Positions 13,200 through 21,994 of a stretch of 36,490 nt of DNA are shown piece after piece. Source of the stretch: a virus; the IMG/VR virus record IMGVR_UViG_3300013126_000102, positions 1-36,490 of that record; one strand, given 5' to 3'. Below the pieces are notes generated by a model. The model searched no databases. It worked only from the letters and a program-made list of their open reading frames with translations, and had not been told where the DNA came from. The translations under genes were made by a program, and so were the position numbers. Position 1 is the stretch's first letter; every line of letters begins with the position of its first letter.

Positions 13200-13907
13200 A
13201 TGTTAGATAGTGTAAACTTACAAGATGTAAGAGAAAAATTAATTGCTAAGTTATCTGACTGTGGTTGGGGTAACAAGCTTAGGACTTTTATAAAAAGTTC
13301 TGAAATGGAAACTATACTAGAGACTTTGCTTAAAGAAGCTTTAGATAATAAAAGATTTACACCAAAAGTAAAAGATATGTTTAACGCATTTACTGCGTGT
13401 CCATATGATAATACTCGAGTTGTAATTATAGGTCAGGATCCTTATCCTCAGCCAGGTGTAGCAGATGGAATTGCTTTTAGTTGCAGTAACATTGGTAATA
13501 TAGAGACATCTTTAAAATACATGCATAACTCTATTAAAGCTACTGTAGATCCTAATTACGTAGGTTATACAGATTTAAGACCTTGGGCTGACCAAGGAGT
13601 TCTCCTACTTAATACAGCACTTACTACTACAATTGGAAAGCCTGGTAGTCATCAATTATTATGGCGTCCTTTTATAGTGCAGGTTTTAGATAGTTTGATT
13701 TGGGAAAAACCAGGGTTAGTTTATGTATTTCTTGGTAAAAAAGCTCAAGATTATGCTGACCTTATACCTGATAACAACTATAAAATTATGGTTAGTCATC
13801 CTGCTAGTGCTGCTTACAGTAATCAAACTGAGTGGGATTGTGAAGACATGTGGAATAAAATTAATAAATACTTAAATGCTTCTGGAAAAAGTCCCATTAT
13901 ATGGTAG
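13200..13907 (+). CDS. ung: Uracil-DNA glycosylase, family 1
   Basis: A 235-residue UNG that removes uracil from DNA. Motif A GQDPYPQPGVADGIAFS starts at residue 78 with catalytic D80, the LLLNTALTT segment and GSHQLLWRPF follow, and the DNA-intercalation loop is VSHPASAAY with catalytic H200. Length and motif spacing are normal for family 1. Its presence suggests the phage DNA contains no deliberate dU and that repair accompanies replication. It overlaps the next gene by 32 nt. Confidence 0.95.
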   Translation: MLDSVNLQDVREKLIAKLSDCGWGNKLRTFIKSSEMETILETLLKEALDNKRFTPKVKDMFNAFTACPYDNTRVVIIGQDPYPQPGVADGIAFSCSNIGNIETSLKYMHNSIKATVDPNYVGYTDLRPWADQGVLLLNTALTTTIGKPGSHQLLWRPFIVQVLDSLIWEKPGLVYVFLGKKAQDYADLIPDNNYKIMVSHPASAAYSNQTEWDCEDMWNKINKYLNASGKSPIIW

Positions 13908-14202
13908 AGTTAGAATTAGTGCTAAACTAGATCAAAGATTTGGTGAAATGCACTTTGAAGTATACGCACGTAAAGAAGTTGTTACAACTAACAAATGTCT
14001 TTATGATGCATTATCAGAATTTGGTATTGACCTAGATGATGCAAAAGGTATAGTAGAAGACTTTGCTAAGATGTTAAACGGTGAAAAGTATTACACTGTA
14101 ACATATAAATCTTATAAAAAACCTGAAAATGAAATTAACAAGGCAACAGAAAAGACAAGAGATGGAGAAGTTACTTCAGATCTTGAATGTGGACATCAAT
14201 AG
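13876..14202 (+). CDS. Hypothetical protein, 108 residues
   Basis: Opens MLLEKVPLYGRVRISAKLDQ inside the last 32 nt of ung. It is alpha/beta in appearance with a short lysine-rich C-terminal part. Its 3' end overlaps the next ORF by up to 74 nt, so one of the two starts may be mis-set. No family recognised. Confidence 0.65.
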   Translation: MLLEKVPLYGRVRISAKLDQRFGEMHFEVYARKEVVTTNKCLYDALSEFGIDLDDAKGIVEDFAKMLNGEKYYTVTYKSYKKPENEINKATEKTRDGEVTSDLECGHQ

Positions 14203-14599
14203 GGCCATGAATCAATTTCTTGCTAATGTTAATCATAAACTTAGCAGAGATGAAAGCATTCCTGTAAAAACTGTTTCATTTACAAAACTTATGAAACTTG
14301 TTGATGAATATTATGATGACGAGAAACCTTTCACTAACATTAATTCTAGAAAAGGTAGGTTACCTATGCTCAGACATATTACATTGTACATAGGTCGAGA
14401 TATGGGTTCTACTGTTACTCATATGCGAGATTGTATTAATGAGATGCATAAGGCGTTACCATCTAAACCAGCAGGACATTCTAATATATCTCTTGTAATA
14501 AATGGTGTTGAAGATAAACTTTATGTAAAAGATAAGGCTTATACAACGATTAGAAGTGAGATTTATTCCTTACTTTTAAATGAAGAAAGCAAGTTATGA
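14129..14599 (+). CDS. Hypothetical protein, 156 residues or fewer
   Basis: The longest reading opens MKLTRQQKRQEMEKLLQILN. In-frame starts at 14162 and 14208 would shorten the overlap with the preceding gene; 14208 (MNQFLANVNHKLS) removes it fully. The protein is basic and helical with a small beta segment (NISLVINGVEDKLYV). It is coupled by ATGA to the next gene. Function unknown; its position suggests a replication accessory role. Confidence 0.65.
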   Translation: MKLTRQQKRQEMEKLLQILNVDINRAMNQFLANVNHKLSRDESIPVKTVSFTKLMKLVDEYYDDEKPFTNINSRKGRLPMLRHITLYIGRDMGSTVTHMRDCINEMHKALPSKPAGHSNISLVINGVEDKLYVKDKAYTTIRSEIYSLLLNEESKL

Positions 14600-15165
14600 A
14601 AGAAATATTTAACAAATTATCTAAGTCTGGCATATCACCAAATGCCTTTTATGCATTGTGGTGCATATATTATAAGGAAAAGTCTTATATGCAAAAAGTA
14701 AATCTTGATCTAAGAGCTTTAGTATCAGCAGGTTACATTGATGAATCTTATCTTGTAACAATGAAAGGTGTTGATCTTCTTGCATCTATAGAAACTTTTG
14801 CAAAAACTACACCTATGGCGATTGCAACTGATGTAGATAATTATGATAAATTTCTATCTATATTTCCTAAAGGCAAATTACCCAGTGGTAAGCCTGCAAG
14901 AGTTAACAAGAAAAACATAATTGAAGCTTTTACATGGTTTTTTAAACATTACACATATGAGTGGGATGTAATTTTACGTGCTACTTGGTATTATGTTGAA
15001 ACCTATGAAAAAGCTAACTTTATGTACATGAAAAACTCGCAGTACTTTATACGTAAACAGAATACTGATAAGTCATGGGATTCTGAACTTGCTAATTACT
15101 GTGAGATTATTATTAATGGGGAAGATGAGCCTGATAGTTCACACTTCTCAGATAAAGTAGTATGA
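14596..15165 (+). CDS. Winged-helix-like protein, candidate replicative helicase loader
   Basis: 189 residues. The first 65 residues look like a winged helix (SPNAFYALWCIYYK, LRALVSAGYIDE, MKGVDLLASIE). The C-terminal half (KKNIIEAFTWFFKHYTYEWD and MKNSQYFIRK) recalls helicase-loader and initiator proteins that precede dnaB-like genes in many phages. No residues prove this. It lies two genes before the DnaB-like helicase in the same tight cluster. Confidence 0.6.
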   Translation: MKEIFNKLSKSGISPNAFYALWCIYYKEKSYMQKVNLDLRALVSAGYIDESYLVTMKGVDLLASIETFAKTTPMAIATDVDNYDKFLSIFPKGKLPSGKPARVNKKNIIEAFTWFFKHYTYEWDVILRATWYYVETYEKANFMYMKNSQYFIRKQNTDKSWDSELANYCEIIINGEDEPDSSHFSDKVV

Positions 15166-15359
15166 GTCAAAGAAAATTTGAAAAAATAGTATTACAGATT
15201 TTAGTATCTGTGATACTTAGTGTAGTGTGCTGGGTAATTGTTAATAATTATATAGTTCCCGTTGCATTTTTAAACTACATTTTTATTGAGTTTTTATTGC
15301 TTTTTGCATTTAGATTGTATATATTTGTTGCTATGGCTATTGGCAGAATAGCCGACTAA
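15162..15359 (+). CDS. Small membrane protein with two TM segments
   Basis: 65 residues with hydrophobic segments at about residues 10-33 and 35-58, a short hinge between them, and basic residues at the N-terminus (SQRKFEK). Both termini are probably cytoplasmic. It sits inside the replication cluster between the loader candidate (ATGA overlap) and the helicase, which hints at membrane association of replication. Function unknown. Confidence 0.65.
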   Translation: MSQRKFEKIVLQILVSVILSVVCWVIVNNYIVPVAFLNYIFIEFLLLFAFRLYIFVAMAIGRIAD

Positions 15360-15373
15360 TTTCCCTTAATTTC

Positions 15374-16381
15374 ATGACCAAGAAAAAAGAAGAAAGCTCT
15401 CTTCCCTGGAATAGTCAGCGAGAAGGTTTCCTAGATTCGCTTAACTACATGAAGGGTAGAAAAGAAGGCTCTATCAAAAGCCTGAAAACTCCTTGGGAAA
15501 AATTTAATGATGCTACAACTGATGGTCTGGAATGGCACTCCATGACTGTTATAGGTGGAAGACCTGGTAGCGGCAAGACGCTGATCAAAGATCAGATTAT
15601 ACGTGAAGCCTTTGTACTTAATCAAGGTATGAGCTTCCGTGTGTTAGAGTTTCAGTTTGAAATGCTAGCAAGAACCTCTGCAATTAGAGAATATAGTAGT
15701 GTACTTGGCAAGTCCTACAAGTATCTCTGTAGTGCAGATGGTAAACTCACAGATGAAGATTTAAATATTTGTTATCAGCATGCTGTAAAAAGAGTTAAGT
15801 ATCCTATTGATGTAGTAGAAAATCCTATAACTGTTAATGAGTTAAAGGAAATAATACATACGTATATGGATCACCACTCTTTTGAAGGAGATGATGGTAA
15901 GCAACAGTTTACAAAAACAATTGTAACTCTTGACCACTCACTCCTGTTAAAGAAAGCACCGTTTGAGAAAGACAAATATGATAGTTTGTATAATCTTGGT
16001 GAGGCTCTTACAGAGTTAAAAAGATTATATCCAATTGCATTTATTATTCTTAGTCAGCTTAATAGAAGTATTGATAGCCCTGAGCGTAATGAAGACGGTA
16101 AATACGGTAACTATATATTAGAATCAGATTTGTTTGGTGCAGATGCGCTATTGCAACATGCTGATACTTTAATAGGTATCAATAGGCCGGGTAAACAAAA
16201 GATTAGACAGTATGGTCCTGATAGATATCTTATAGAGGATGATAAGGTTCTAGTCTTGCACTTTTTAAAATGTCGTAATGGTGATAACCGTATGAGTTTT
16301 TTCAAGGCGCAATTTGAGAGGATGTGTATTATAGAAATGGAAACACCTCCTAAAGCAGAACGTAAAACTATTTTAAAATGA
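15374..16381 (+). CDS. DnaB-like replicative DNA helicase (RecA-fold domain)
   Basis: 335 residues of superfamily 4 helicase. Walker A GGRPGSGKT is at residues 61-69, a glutamate-containing VLEFQFEM follows, Walker B VTLDHSLLLKK and the H4-like FIILSQLNRSI are near residues 195-235, and an arginine-finger region follows (HFLKCRNGDNR). The DnaB N-terminal primase-interaction domain is missing, as in many phage helicases. It unwinds the fork ahead of the family B polymerase at 31221. ATGA overlap with the next gene. Confidence 0.88.
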   Translation: MTKKKEESSLPWNSQREGFLDSLNYMKGRKEGSIKSLKTPWEKFNDATTDGLEWHSMTVIGGRPGSGKTLIKDQIIREAFVLNQGMSFRVLEFQFEMLARTSAIREYSSVLGKSYKYLCSADGKLTDEDLNICYQHAVKRVKYPIDVVENPITVNELKEIIHTYMDHHSFEGDDGKQQFTKTIVTLDHSLLLKKAPFEKDKYDSLYNLGEALTELKRLYPIAFIILSQLNRSIDSPERNEDGKYGNYILESDLFGADALLQHADTLIGINRPGKQKIRQYGPDRYLIEDDKVLVLHFLKCRNGDNRMSFFKAQFERMCIIEMETPPKAERKTILK

Positions 16382-16914
16382 GTATAAGTACAGTAAACAA
16401 ACCCGAAGAAACAAGGGAAAAGATTGCTAAGCTTAGAGAGTATCATCAGCCTATTCTTGATGCAATAGGACAATCTGATGCGCTTTTTATTCCTAAGTTA
16501 TCCTATGTCCCAAAAGGTAAAGATGAGGCTTATGTAAGTTTCTTCTTAGGAGAATTGCGTAAACAGCAAGATGTTTATATGGAATTTACAAGTAAAGAAC
16601 TTGTAAGTGAAGATCCAGAAAGAACACTATGGCTGTGGAAGTATAACCAGTATTGGGAAGAAGAGTATGACACTACTGATCCCATGCCTAATGGTCAAGT
16701 GCGTTATTTGATTCCAGTATCAGAACTTATTAAAGTTAATGCTCCACAAAAAAAAGAAGAACCTAAGCAGCTTAGTGTTGAATTTTTTAAGGACATGATG
16801 GATCCAAATACAGATGCGCCAATAGATCAGCTTACAATTAGAGATCTTGCAGCTATTTTGTTAAAAAAACCTGTAAGTCAAAAAAAATGGTTAAATGATT
16901 TAGTAAAAGAATAA
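16378..16914 (+). CDS. Hypothetical replication-cluster protein
   Basis: 178 residues in two parts: an alpha/beta N-terminal part, and a C-terminal helical segment with QLTIRDLAAILLKKPVSQKK and WLNDLVKE. That C-terminal motif recurs in Bacteroidetes phage proteins, from memory, and may be a protein-interaction tail. It lies between the helicase (ATGA overlap) and the Sak4-like ATPase. Function unknown. Confidence 0.7.
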   Translation: MSISTVNKPEETREKIAKLREYHQPILDAIGQSDALFIPKLSYVPKGKDEAYVSFFLGELRKQQDVYMEFTSKELVSEDPERTLWLWKYNQYWEEEYDTTDPMPNGQVRYLIPVSELIKVNAPQKKEEPKQLSVEFFKDMMDPNTDAPIDQLTIRDLAAILLKKPVSQKKWLNDLVKE

Positions 16915-16915
16915 C

Positions 16916-17659
16916 ATGGAAATCAAACTCCCTACTGAAAAGGTAGCCGCGGAAATAAGTAGTCCGCGTAACCTGATAATTTTTTCAAAACCCAAAACAG
17001 GTAAGACAACTTTATTATCACAGCTTGATAACTGTTTAATATTAGATTTAGAAAAAGGTTCTAAGTATCTTGATGCTATGAAAATTGAAGCTAGTTCTAT
17101 TGAAGAGATTAAACATATTGGTAAAGCAATTAAGGAAGCCGGCAATCCGTATAAATACATTGCTGTGGACACTATTACCGCATTAGAAGAAATGTGTATT
17201 CCTTATGCTGAAGAGCTGTATATGAAAACACCTATGGGTAAAAATTGGTTAACCGATGGTAAACCTAAGTATGGTACAATTATAAGCTTGCCTAATGGTG
17301 CTGGTTATCAGTATCTTAGAGAAGCATTTACAAAAGTTGTGACCTATATACAAACTTGGGCACCTAGAACTATTCTTGTAGGGCACGTCAAAGATACTGT
17401 TCTTGAGAAAAACGGTGCTGAATTTAACTCTTTAGATCTTGACCTTACCGGTAAGCTAAAAAGAATTACAGCATCTAACTCAGACTCTATTGGTTACTTG
17501 TATCGCAAGGGTAAGAAAAATATTCTTAGCTTTAAAACTTCTGATGAAGTTGCATGCGGTGCAAGACCCAAGCATTTGAGTAATGAAGAGATAGTAATAT
17601 CTGAAGTAAGTGAAGATGGTGAAATTACCTCTCACTGGGACAAAATTTATATTGATTAA
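16916..17659 (+). CDS. Sak4-like RecA-fold ATPase (AAA_24)
   Basis: 247 residues. Walker A SKPKTGKT at residues 24-31, a Walker B-like YIAVDTITALEE near residue 80, and ILVGHVKDT near residue 160 match the phage Sak4/AAA_24 nucleotide-binding family. These short RecA relatives act in single-strand annealing and recombination together with an SSB. The next gene is SSB-like, which is the usual partnership. Confidence 0.8.
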   Translation: MEIKLPTEKVAAEISSPRNLIIFSKPKTGKTTLLSQLDNCLILDLEKGSKYLDAMKIEASSIEEIKHIGKAIKEAGNPYKYIAVDTITALEEMCIPYAEELYMKTPMGKNWLTDGKPKYGTIISLPNGAGYQYLREAFTKVVTYIQTWAPRTILVGHVKDTVLEKNGAEFNSLDLDLTGKLKRITASNSDSIGYLYRKGKKNILSFKTSDEVACGARPKHLSNEEIVISEVSEDGEITSHWDKIYID

Positions 17660-17670
17660 TCTTAAGTAAA

Positions 17671-18375
17671 ATGATAAGTACAAAAAACATCGGAGGAGAC
17701 TCAGCTGGAAGCGGAGTTCCTAAAACATTGCAACCTGGAAACACTACTGCAAAAATAACAGGCATTAAATTAGAAGCTAGTCGTTTTGACGCTGGTGCTT
17801 ATAATATTATTATAAGTCTTGAAGGTGAAGATATGGGCGAAGGCTTTGAGGGTTTTTGGATTAACAAAGATAATGAGTCTTTGGGACGTCACAAAGGTCA
17901 AGTGGGCCGTGTACGCCTTAGTGAGTATGCATATCAAGACGGTACTACTAAAACAGGTATTAAAGTTAGCCGTGATTATGATATTTTACGTGCTGTACAA
18001 AATCTTTGTAAAGTAACCAATAACTTAGTTTGGTTTGATGCACAAGATAACCAACATGATACTATTGAAAGTCTTGTTGAGCAATTTGCAAGCGATGCTC
18101 CTTTTAAAGATGTGTATGTAAAATGGTGTCTCGGTGGTAAAGAGTATCAAAATAAAGATGGTTATACTAACTATGACTTGTTTGTTGTAAGACCGGGTAA
18201 AGGTTATTATGCGTATGAATCTATAGATACTCCTGAAGATAAGAGTAAGCTTATTAAATTTAATGCTGATCTTCATATTAAAAAGAAGCGTTCTGAAAAT
18301 GTTAGCTCATTTGGAACTGAAGTAAGTGGTGATGTAACTACCTCAGCTTCAGTCAGTAATGATTTTGAACTATAA
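17671..18375 (+). CDS. SSB-like / DUF669-like protein
   Basis: 234 residues. LQPGNTTAKITGIKLEASRF opens a beta-rich domain (residues 20-75, GFEGFWI) like DUF669 and phage SSB proteins. A helical middle follows (ILRAVQNLCKVTNN), and the protein ends in a Ser-rich linker with an acidic-hydrophobic tip NDFEL, comparable to SSB tails. It probably coats ssDNA and recruits partners. A strong terminator follows. Alternative: an unrelated protein paired with Sak4. Confidence 0.6.
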   Translation: MISTKNIGGDSAGSGVPKTLQPGNTTAKITGIKLEASRFDAGAYNIIISLEGEDMGEGFEGFWINKDNESLGRHKGQVGRVRLSEYAYQDGTTKTGIKVSRDYDILRAVQNLCKVTNNLVWFDAQDNQHDTIESLVEQFASDAPFKDVYVKWCLGGKEYQNKDGYTNYDLFVVRPGKGYYAYESIDTPEDKSKLIKFNADLHIKKKRSENVSSFGTEVSGDVTTSASVSNDFEL

Positions 18376-18395
18376 TAGTTCTTGGATTTGAAATT

Positions 18396-18423
18396 AAAGG
18401 GGAGTATATTCACTCCCCTTTTT
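18396..18423 (+). terminator. Strong intrinsic terminator
   Basis: AAAGGGGAGT pairs with ACTCCCCTTT (10 bp) around a 6-nt loop and is followed by a T-run. It begins 20 nt after the SSB-like gene and ends 12 nt before the primase ATG. Confidence 0.9.
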
Positions 18424-18435
18424 AATTCCTTTTAT

Positions 18436-19404
18436 ATGATAAGTACAAAAGCTTTAGCTTCTGATCCGATGAGTGTACCCTCTTATTGGATATTTGAGTA
18501 CTACTGTAATCTTTCTGAAAGACTTACAGGACAAGATGTAAAAATCAAATCTGTATTTAATCCTACAGAAAAAACTGCAAGCTTTTGCATATACATGGTA
18601 AACGATGCTTATTATTTTAAGGACTTTAGTTCTGGTAAAGGTGGTAATGCATTACAGTTTGTTAAAGATTACTTTGACTTAAATGTATCAGCAGCAGCAG
18701 CTAAAATGCTAAAGGATTATAATGAATACATGATGACTGGTAAGATTGATGATGATATTAGAAACTTTAAAAAGCAATCTAAATATCAAGTTACTAGCTA
18801 TGTAAAAAGAAGCTGGACAAAGGATGATGCTGATTTCTGGACTCAGTATTCTATTTGCTCTGATGTACTGACTAGGTATAATGTTATTCCTGTAGAATCA
18901 TATACTATGACTAAAGATGAGAATAACATTTTAGTTATTACAGGTAAGAATTTATATGCATACACACGACTTGATGGTACAGTATATAAGATATATCAAC
19001 CTAAAGTTGCTGACCATAAGTTTCTTAAAGTAAAGAATTACATCCAGGGTACAGATCAGTTAAAGTTTGATCAACCTAATCTTGTAATCTGCAGTTCTCT
19101 TAAAGATGCTATGTGTCTTACTAAATTTGGTTATAATCTAGAAGTTGTAGCTCCCGATAGTGAGAATGCATTGATACCCCCGGGTGCAATTGCAATGTAT
19201 AAACTAAAGTATAAAGCTATATGTACTCTCTTTGACAATGATACTGCTGGTCTTAAAGCTGTGGATAAATACAAAGAGGAGTATGATATACCGGGTTTTG
19301 TGCTACCAATGTCTAAGGATCTATCTGATTCTGTTAGAGACTATGGTATACCTGAGACAAGAAAAGCACTACACCCTTTATTAAAAGAAGCATTAAAAAA
19401 ATAA
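18436..19404 (+). CDS. DnaG-like primase with TOPRIM domain
   Basis: 322 residues from the ATG at 18436; a longer in-frame reading would pass through the terminator hairpin. The N-terminal domain has the shape of a primase zinc domain (FNPTEKTASFCIY, YYFKDFSSGKGGNALQFVKD) but lacks the zinc-binding CHC2 cysteines. The TOPRIM domain has VICSSLKDAMCL and CTLFDNDTAGLKA with D267 and D269. It makes RNA primers for the DnaB-like helicase complex. Confidence 0.85.
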   Translation: MISTKALASDPMSVPSYWIFEYYCNLSERLTGQDVKIKSVFNPTEKTASFCIYMVNDAYYFKDFSSGKGGNALQFVKDYFDLNVSAAAAKMLKDYNEYMMTGKIDDDIRNFKKQSKYQVTSYVKRSWTKDDADFWTQYSICSDVLTRYNVIPVESYTMTKDENNILVITGKNLYAYTRLDGTVYKIYQPKVADHKFLKVKNYIQGTDQLKFDQPNLVICSSLKDAMCLTKFGYNLEVVAPDSENALIPPGAIAMYKLKYKAICTLFDNDTAGLKAVDKYKEEYDIPGFVLPMSKDLSDSVRDYGIPETRKALHPLLKEALKK

Positions 19405-19408
19405 AATT

Positions 19409-19636
19409 ATGGAAACACAAGGACCAATAATGGAAACGGGTTCTCTGATTCGCCCTATAACAAGACATGAAAGACTAAGAGATAAGGTTGCAAAGTATTG
19501 TTTACCTGATCAGGCTGATAAGGTAATACTTACAATATTATCCGATATACAAGGTTATGATGCAGTAGATACTCATCGTAATATTAATACAATAATTACA
19601 GAACTTGCAGAAAATAATTTAGGTCTACAACAATGA
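19409..19636 (+). CDS. Hypothetical protein, 75 residues
   Basis: Opens METQGPIMETGSLIRPITRH; an inner ATG (MET at residue 8) is an alternative start. The remainder is helical (HERLRDKVAKYCLP, INTIITELAENN). It is coupled by ATGA to the following nuclease-like gene. Function unknown. Confidence 0.65.
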   Translation: METQGPIMETGSLIRPITRHERLRDKVAKYCLPDQADKVILTILSDIQGYDAVDTHRNINTIITELAENNLGLQQ

Positions 19637-20052
19637 GTTGGATTTATCAAGGTGTAGAATTTACTGAAGCTATGATCCCGGAAGGGGCAGTAGGCTTTAT
19701 ATACCAAATGGATGTTATCCTAGATGGTCAGCGTAAGTCTTATATAGGTAAGAAAAACTTCTTTGCGGATATCAAGACTAAGCTTAGTAAAAAAGCTATG
19801 CCTACTGATAAACGCAAGAAGGCTTATAAACGTGTAAGAAAAACTGTATATCAAAATTACTATAGTAGTAATGAAACACTTAAGGCAGCTCACAAAGCTG
19901 GAGTACAGATCAAAAGGACTATCCTAAAAATATGTTACTCTAAGACCGAGCTCTCTTATCAAGAAGTAAAGTATCAGTTTATGTGTGAAGTACTAGAGAA
20001 AGATTTCTGGTTAAACGCTAATATTCTGGGTAGATTTTATAAACAAAAGTAA
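19633..20052 (+). CDS. GIY-YIG-like nuclease family protein
   Basis: 139 residues. GFIYQM near residue 21 and SYIGKKNFF near residue 36 are in the right order for a GIY-YIG core. VYQNYYSSNE, IKRTILKICYSKTELSYQEV and the end LNANILGRFYK match a phage family seen from memory next to replication genes. It lacks a recognisable intron around it, so it may be a resolvase or repair nuclease, not a homing enzyme. Confidence 0.6.
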   Translation: MSWIYQGVEFTEAMIPEGAVGFIYQMDVILDGQRKSYIGKKNFFADIKTKLSKKAMPTDKRKKAYKRVRKTVYQNYYSSNETLKAAHKAGVQIKRTILKICYSKTELSYQEVKYQFMCEVLEKDFWLNANILGRFYKQK

Positions 20053-20054
20053 TT

Positions 20055-20411
20055 ATGGCAAGTGTTAAATTAAGTTCACTTATCTCACGTTTACGAGATG
20101 AGGGTGTTATTCAAGTGGAGATTAGGTATGATGGTTCAGGAGACTCCGGTTCAGTTGAAGATATAGAGCTAGTGACAGGTAATCATGACCGTGAAAACCA
20201 AAAAAGACTGGATGATATGTTTGATGAAGAGCTTAGGGACTTTGCATATCATGTCTTAGAACATCACTATGATTGGGACTGGTATAATAATGAAGGTGGT
20301 TATGGTAGCGTAGACATTAATGTAGAAACCAGCGAAATATCTATTAATGGTTATGTTAGAGAAGTTGTTGATGCTAGTACTAGTGTTGATGTTGATCAAA
20401 TAGAATACTAA
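20055..20411 (+). CDS. DUF6878-like protein
   Basis: 118 residues. IRYDGSGDSGSVEDI near residue 23, then LRDFAYHVLEHHYDWDWYNN and a glycine-rich GGYGSVDINVE are the pattern of DUF6878, a family of unknown function. It carries many acidic residues, histidines and tryptophans. It is followed with a TAATG overlap by a DUF6915-like gene; I recall the two families as neighbours in mobile elements. Confidence 0.7.
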   Translation: MASVKLSSLISRLRDEGVIQVEIRYDGSGDSGSVEDIELVTGNHDRENQKRLDDMFDEELRDFAYHVLEHHYDWDWYNNEGGYGSVDINVETSEISINGYVREVVDASTSVDVDQIEY

Positions 20412-20752
20412 TGGCTCATCCATATGATCATGCCCGCAGTTCTGTTAAGAAGTATGGCGGTAAAATAGAAGATTACATAGATATTCATAACTGGTTTGAT
20501 GCCACTAAACAATGGTTAGGAGATAGCCGTCATAGGTTATTCAGACATCATAGTGAAGGTATCTTTGAGTGTGAATCTATATTTGGTACTTATATAACTA
20601 ACTCTTCCGGTAAAAAGGTAATGGTGCGTTATATAGGTGAGCAACATGTAAAAGAAGATTGCAACGGGTACATCCCGAGTGCTAAAGAATGGATTATTAA
20701 TTTAGACAAACCACCTTTGTGGATGTTAAAGACTTTAAAAATAGAAGACTAA
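20411..20752 (+). CDS. DUF6915-like protein
   Basis: 113 residues opening MAHPYDHARSSVKKYGG, then IHNWFDATKQWLGDSRHRLF, HHSEGIFECESIFG and RYIGEQHVKED. The His-rich order (MAHPY-x-H, DSRHR, RHHSEG, GEQHV) fits DUF6915, with several potential metal ligands. Function is unknown. TAATG overlaps link it to both neighbours. Confidence 0.75.
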   Translation: MAHPYDHARSSVKKYGGKIEDYIDIHNWFDATKQWLGDSRHRLFRHHSEGIFECESIFGTYITNSSGKKVMVRYIGEQHVKEDCNGYIPSAKEWIINLDKPPLWMLKTLKIED

Positions 20753-21075
20753 TGGAAAAAGACATTAAGCTAGACTATGAGAAATTTAAAATAACCTTAG
20801 TAAATGAAGCAAATGCTGAAGATACTGATATGGTTATAGAATTTACTTGTAAAAGAGATGGTGATAACAAAATAACTGAGGTCCTTGTAGACCCAGCTTT
20901 ATTTGAAAAAGAACCATCATTTACAACTAATGTATATTTAGATGTAGTAAATGTGTTAATGGCTATTAAAAAGCAATTTGATAATAATAAGCCGTATGAA
21001 ACTCTTCATGTGTTAAACAAGGATGAGTATAAAGAGTATGTAACAAAAGTATTAGGTAATAAAATAGAAGGATAA
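20752..21075 (+). CDS. Hypothetical protein, 107 residues
   Basis: The start MEKDIKLDYEKFKITLVNEA at 20752 makes a TAATG overlap with the preceding stop; a longer in-frame start at 20719 is inside that gene. The protein is acidic with an N-terminal beta-like half and a helical C-terminal half. Function unknown. Confidence 0.65.
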   Translation: MEKDIKLDYEKFKITLVNEANAEDTDMVIEFTCKRDGDNKITEVLVDPALFEKEPSFTTNVYLDVVNVLMAIKKQFDNNKPYETLHVLNKDEYKEYVTKVLGNKIEG

Positions 21076-21491
21076 TGGAAAACACAGTATTATTTACAGA
21101 GCAAGGGTATAACAACTTGTTATTAATGGTTAAATCCTCAGATAAGGAGAATCATGTTATTGTACGTAGCATCTTAGAAGGTGCTGATATGAGTAAAGCA
21201 ATTGTATATGCTTTGTTATTATATAAAGAAATGGACCGCTCATTAAGAGACGATATCTTTTCTGATGAAGTTGTAGAGGCCATGAAGCCATATGTGGTTA
21301 TTAAAGAGTCAAGTTTTAAAAACATTGACTGGGCAAATATTATTGAGATAGCAATTGCCAACAAAGAAGCTTGTCCAGAAGGAGAAGGTGTAGTAGTTGG
21401 TCGTTTTGCTAAAGAGATTGAACATCAGCTTGTAGAAAGTGGGTTTGAGTTCATGAAGAATTATAATTTATTTATTACTAAACGTGTATGA
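21075..21491 (+). CDS. Hypothetical protein, 138 residues
   Basis: Opens MENTVLFTEQGYNNLLLMVK, all-helical in appearance, without recognisable motifs. TAATG overlap upstream and ATGA overlap with the metallopeptidase exon downstream suggest that it is made with the MoxR-VWA pair. Function unknown. Confidence 0.65.
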   Translation: MENTVLFTEQGYNNLLLMVKSSDKENHVIVRSILEGADMSKAIVYALLLYKEMDRSLRDDIFSDEVVEAMKPYVVIKESSFKNIDWANIIEIAIANKEACPEGEGVVVGRFAKEIEHQLVESGFEFMKNYNLFITKRV

Positions 21492-21781
21492 ATAAACACG
21501 ATAGCTTAGCCAAAGCTAGTAAAGAACTAATGTTGAAGGAGCCCTTTTATGGGCTCTTTCTTATTAGTCTTAACAAAGTTTGGGAAAACAGGGTTCCTAC
21601 CGCAGGTGTGAGTAAGAACAATATTAATTATCAGCTTAGTATTAATGAAAAGTTTTGGGAAGCGCTATCGCATGTGCACCATATAGGTCTCTTGAAACAT
21701 GAGCTCTTACACATTGCTTTCTTTCATCTTACTATGCATGATAACTTTGCAGACAAAGAGTTAGCTAACATAGCTATGGAT
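21488..21781 (+). CDS. VWA-domain metallopeptidase, exon 1
   Basis: Codons 1-98 of a 400-residue spliced protein. HELLHIAFFH at residues 71-80 is an HExxH zinc site, the mark of the DUF2201 N-terminal metallopeptidase-like domain. The frame would stop two codons after the exon boundary if not spliced (TAA at 21785). The junction restores IAMD-LEINQYID, the usual sequence of the family. A hairpin in codons 17-24 resembles a weak terminator. These proteins pair with MoxR ATPases, here the next gene. Confidence 0.85.
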
Positions 21782-21960
21782 TTGTAACTAAGTCCCGCTG
21801 TATAGTAATGTACAGTATGAAAGCTTTAAATTGACGGGAAGTTCCTTAGAGCTTAATCTACCAAGCATTTGTAGTAATACAACTGTGGCTGAAGTAATTA
21901 CTCAGGTATGGTAAAAAAGATTAAGATTGGATAATCCGCAGCCAAATTTCTTAAATAGTT

Positions 21961-21991
21961 TTGGTATAATGGAAATTAATTAGTATATTAG
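21961..21991 (+). promoter_or_regulatory. Intron-internal promoter for the LAGLIDADG gene
   Basis: TTG at 21961-21963, 20 nt, then TATATTAG at 21984-21991, one mismatch from TAnnTTTG. The ATG follows 3 nt later, so the transcript would start almost at the start codon. Confidence 0.55.
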
Positions 21992-21994
21992 TGT

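Noticed and set aside
16111-16473. Minus-strand ORF of 120 residues under the DnaB-like helicase gene
   Set aside because: It is antisense to a confident gene and its protein has no recognisable motif; the length is explained by codon bias opposite it.
21782-21994. Separate gene or frameshift explanation for the stop in the metallopeptidase gene
   Set aside because: P1, P10, the core elements and the exact reading-frame restoration point to a group I intron.
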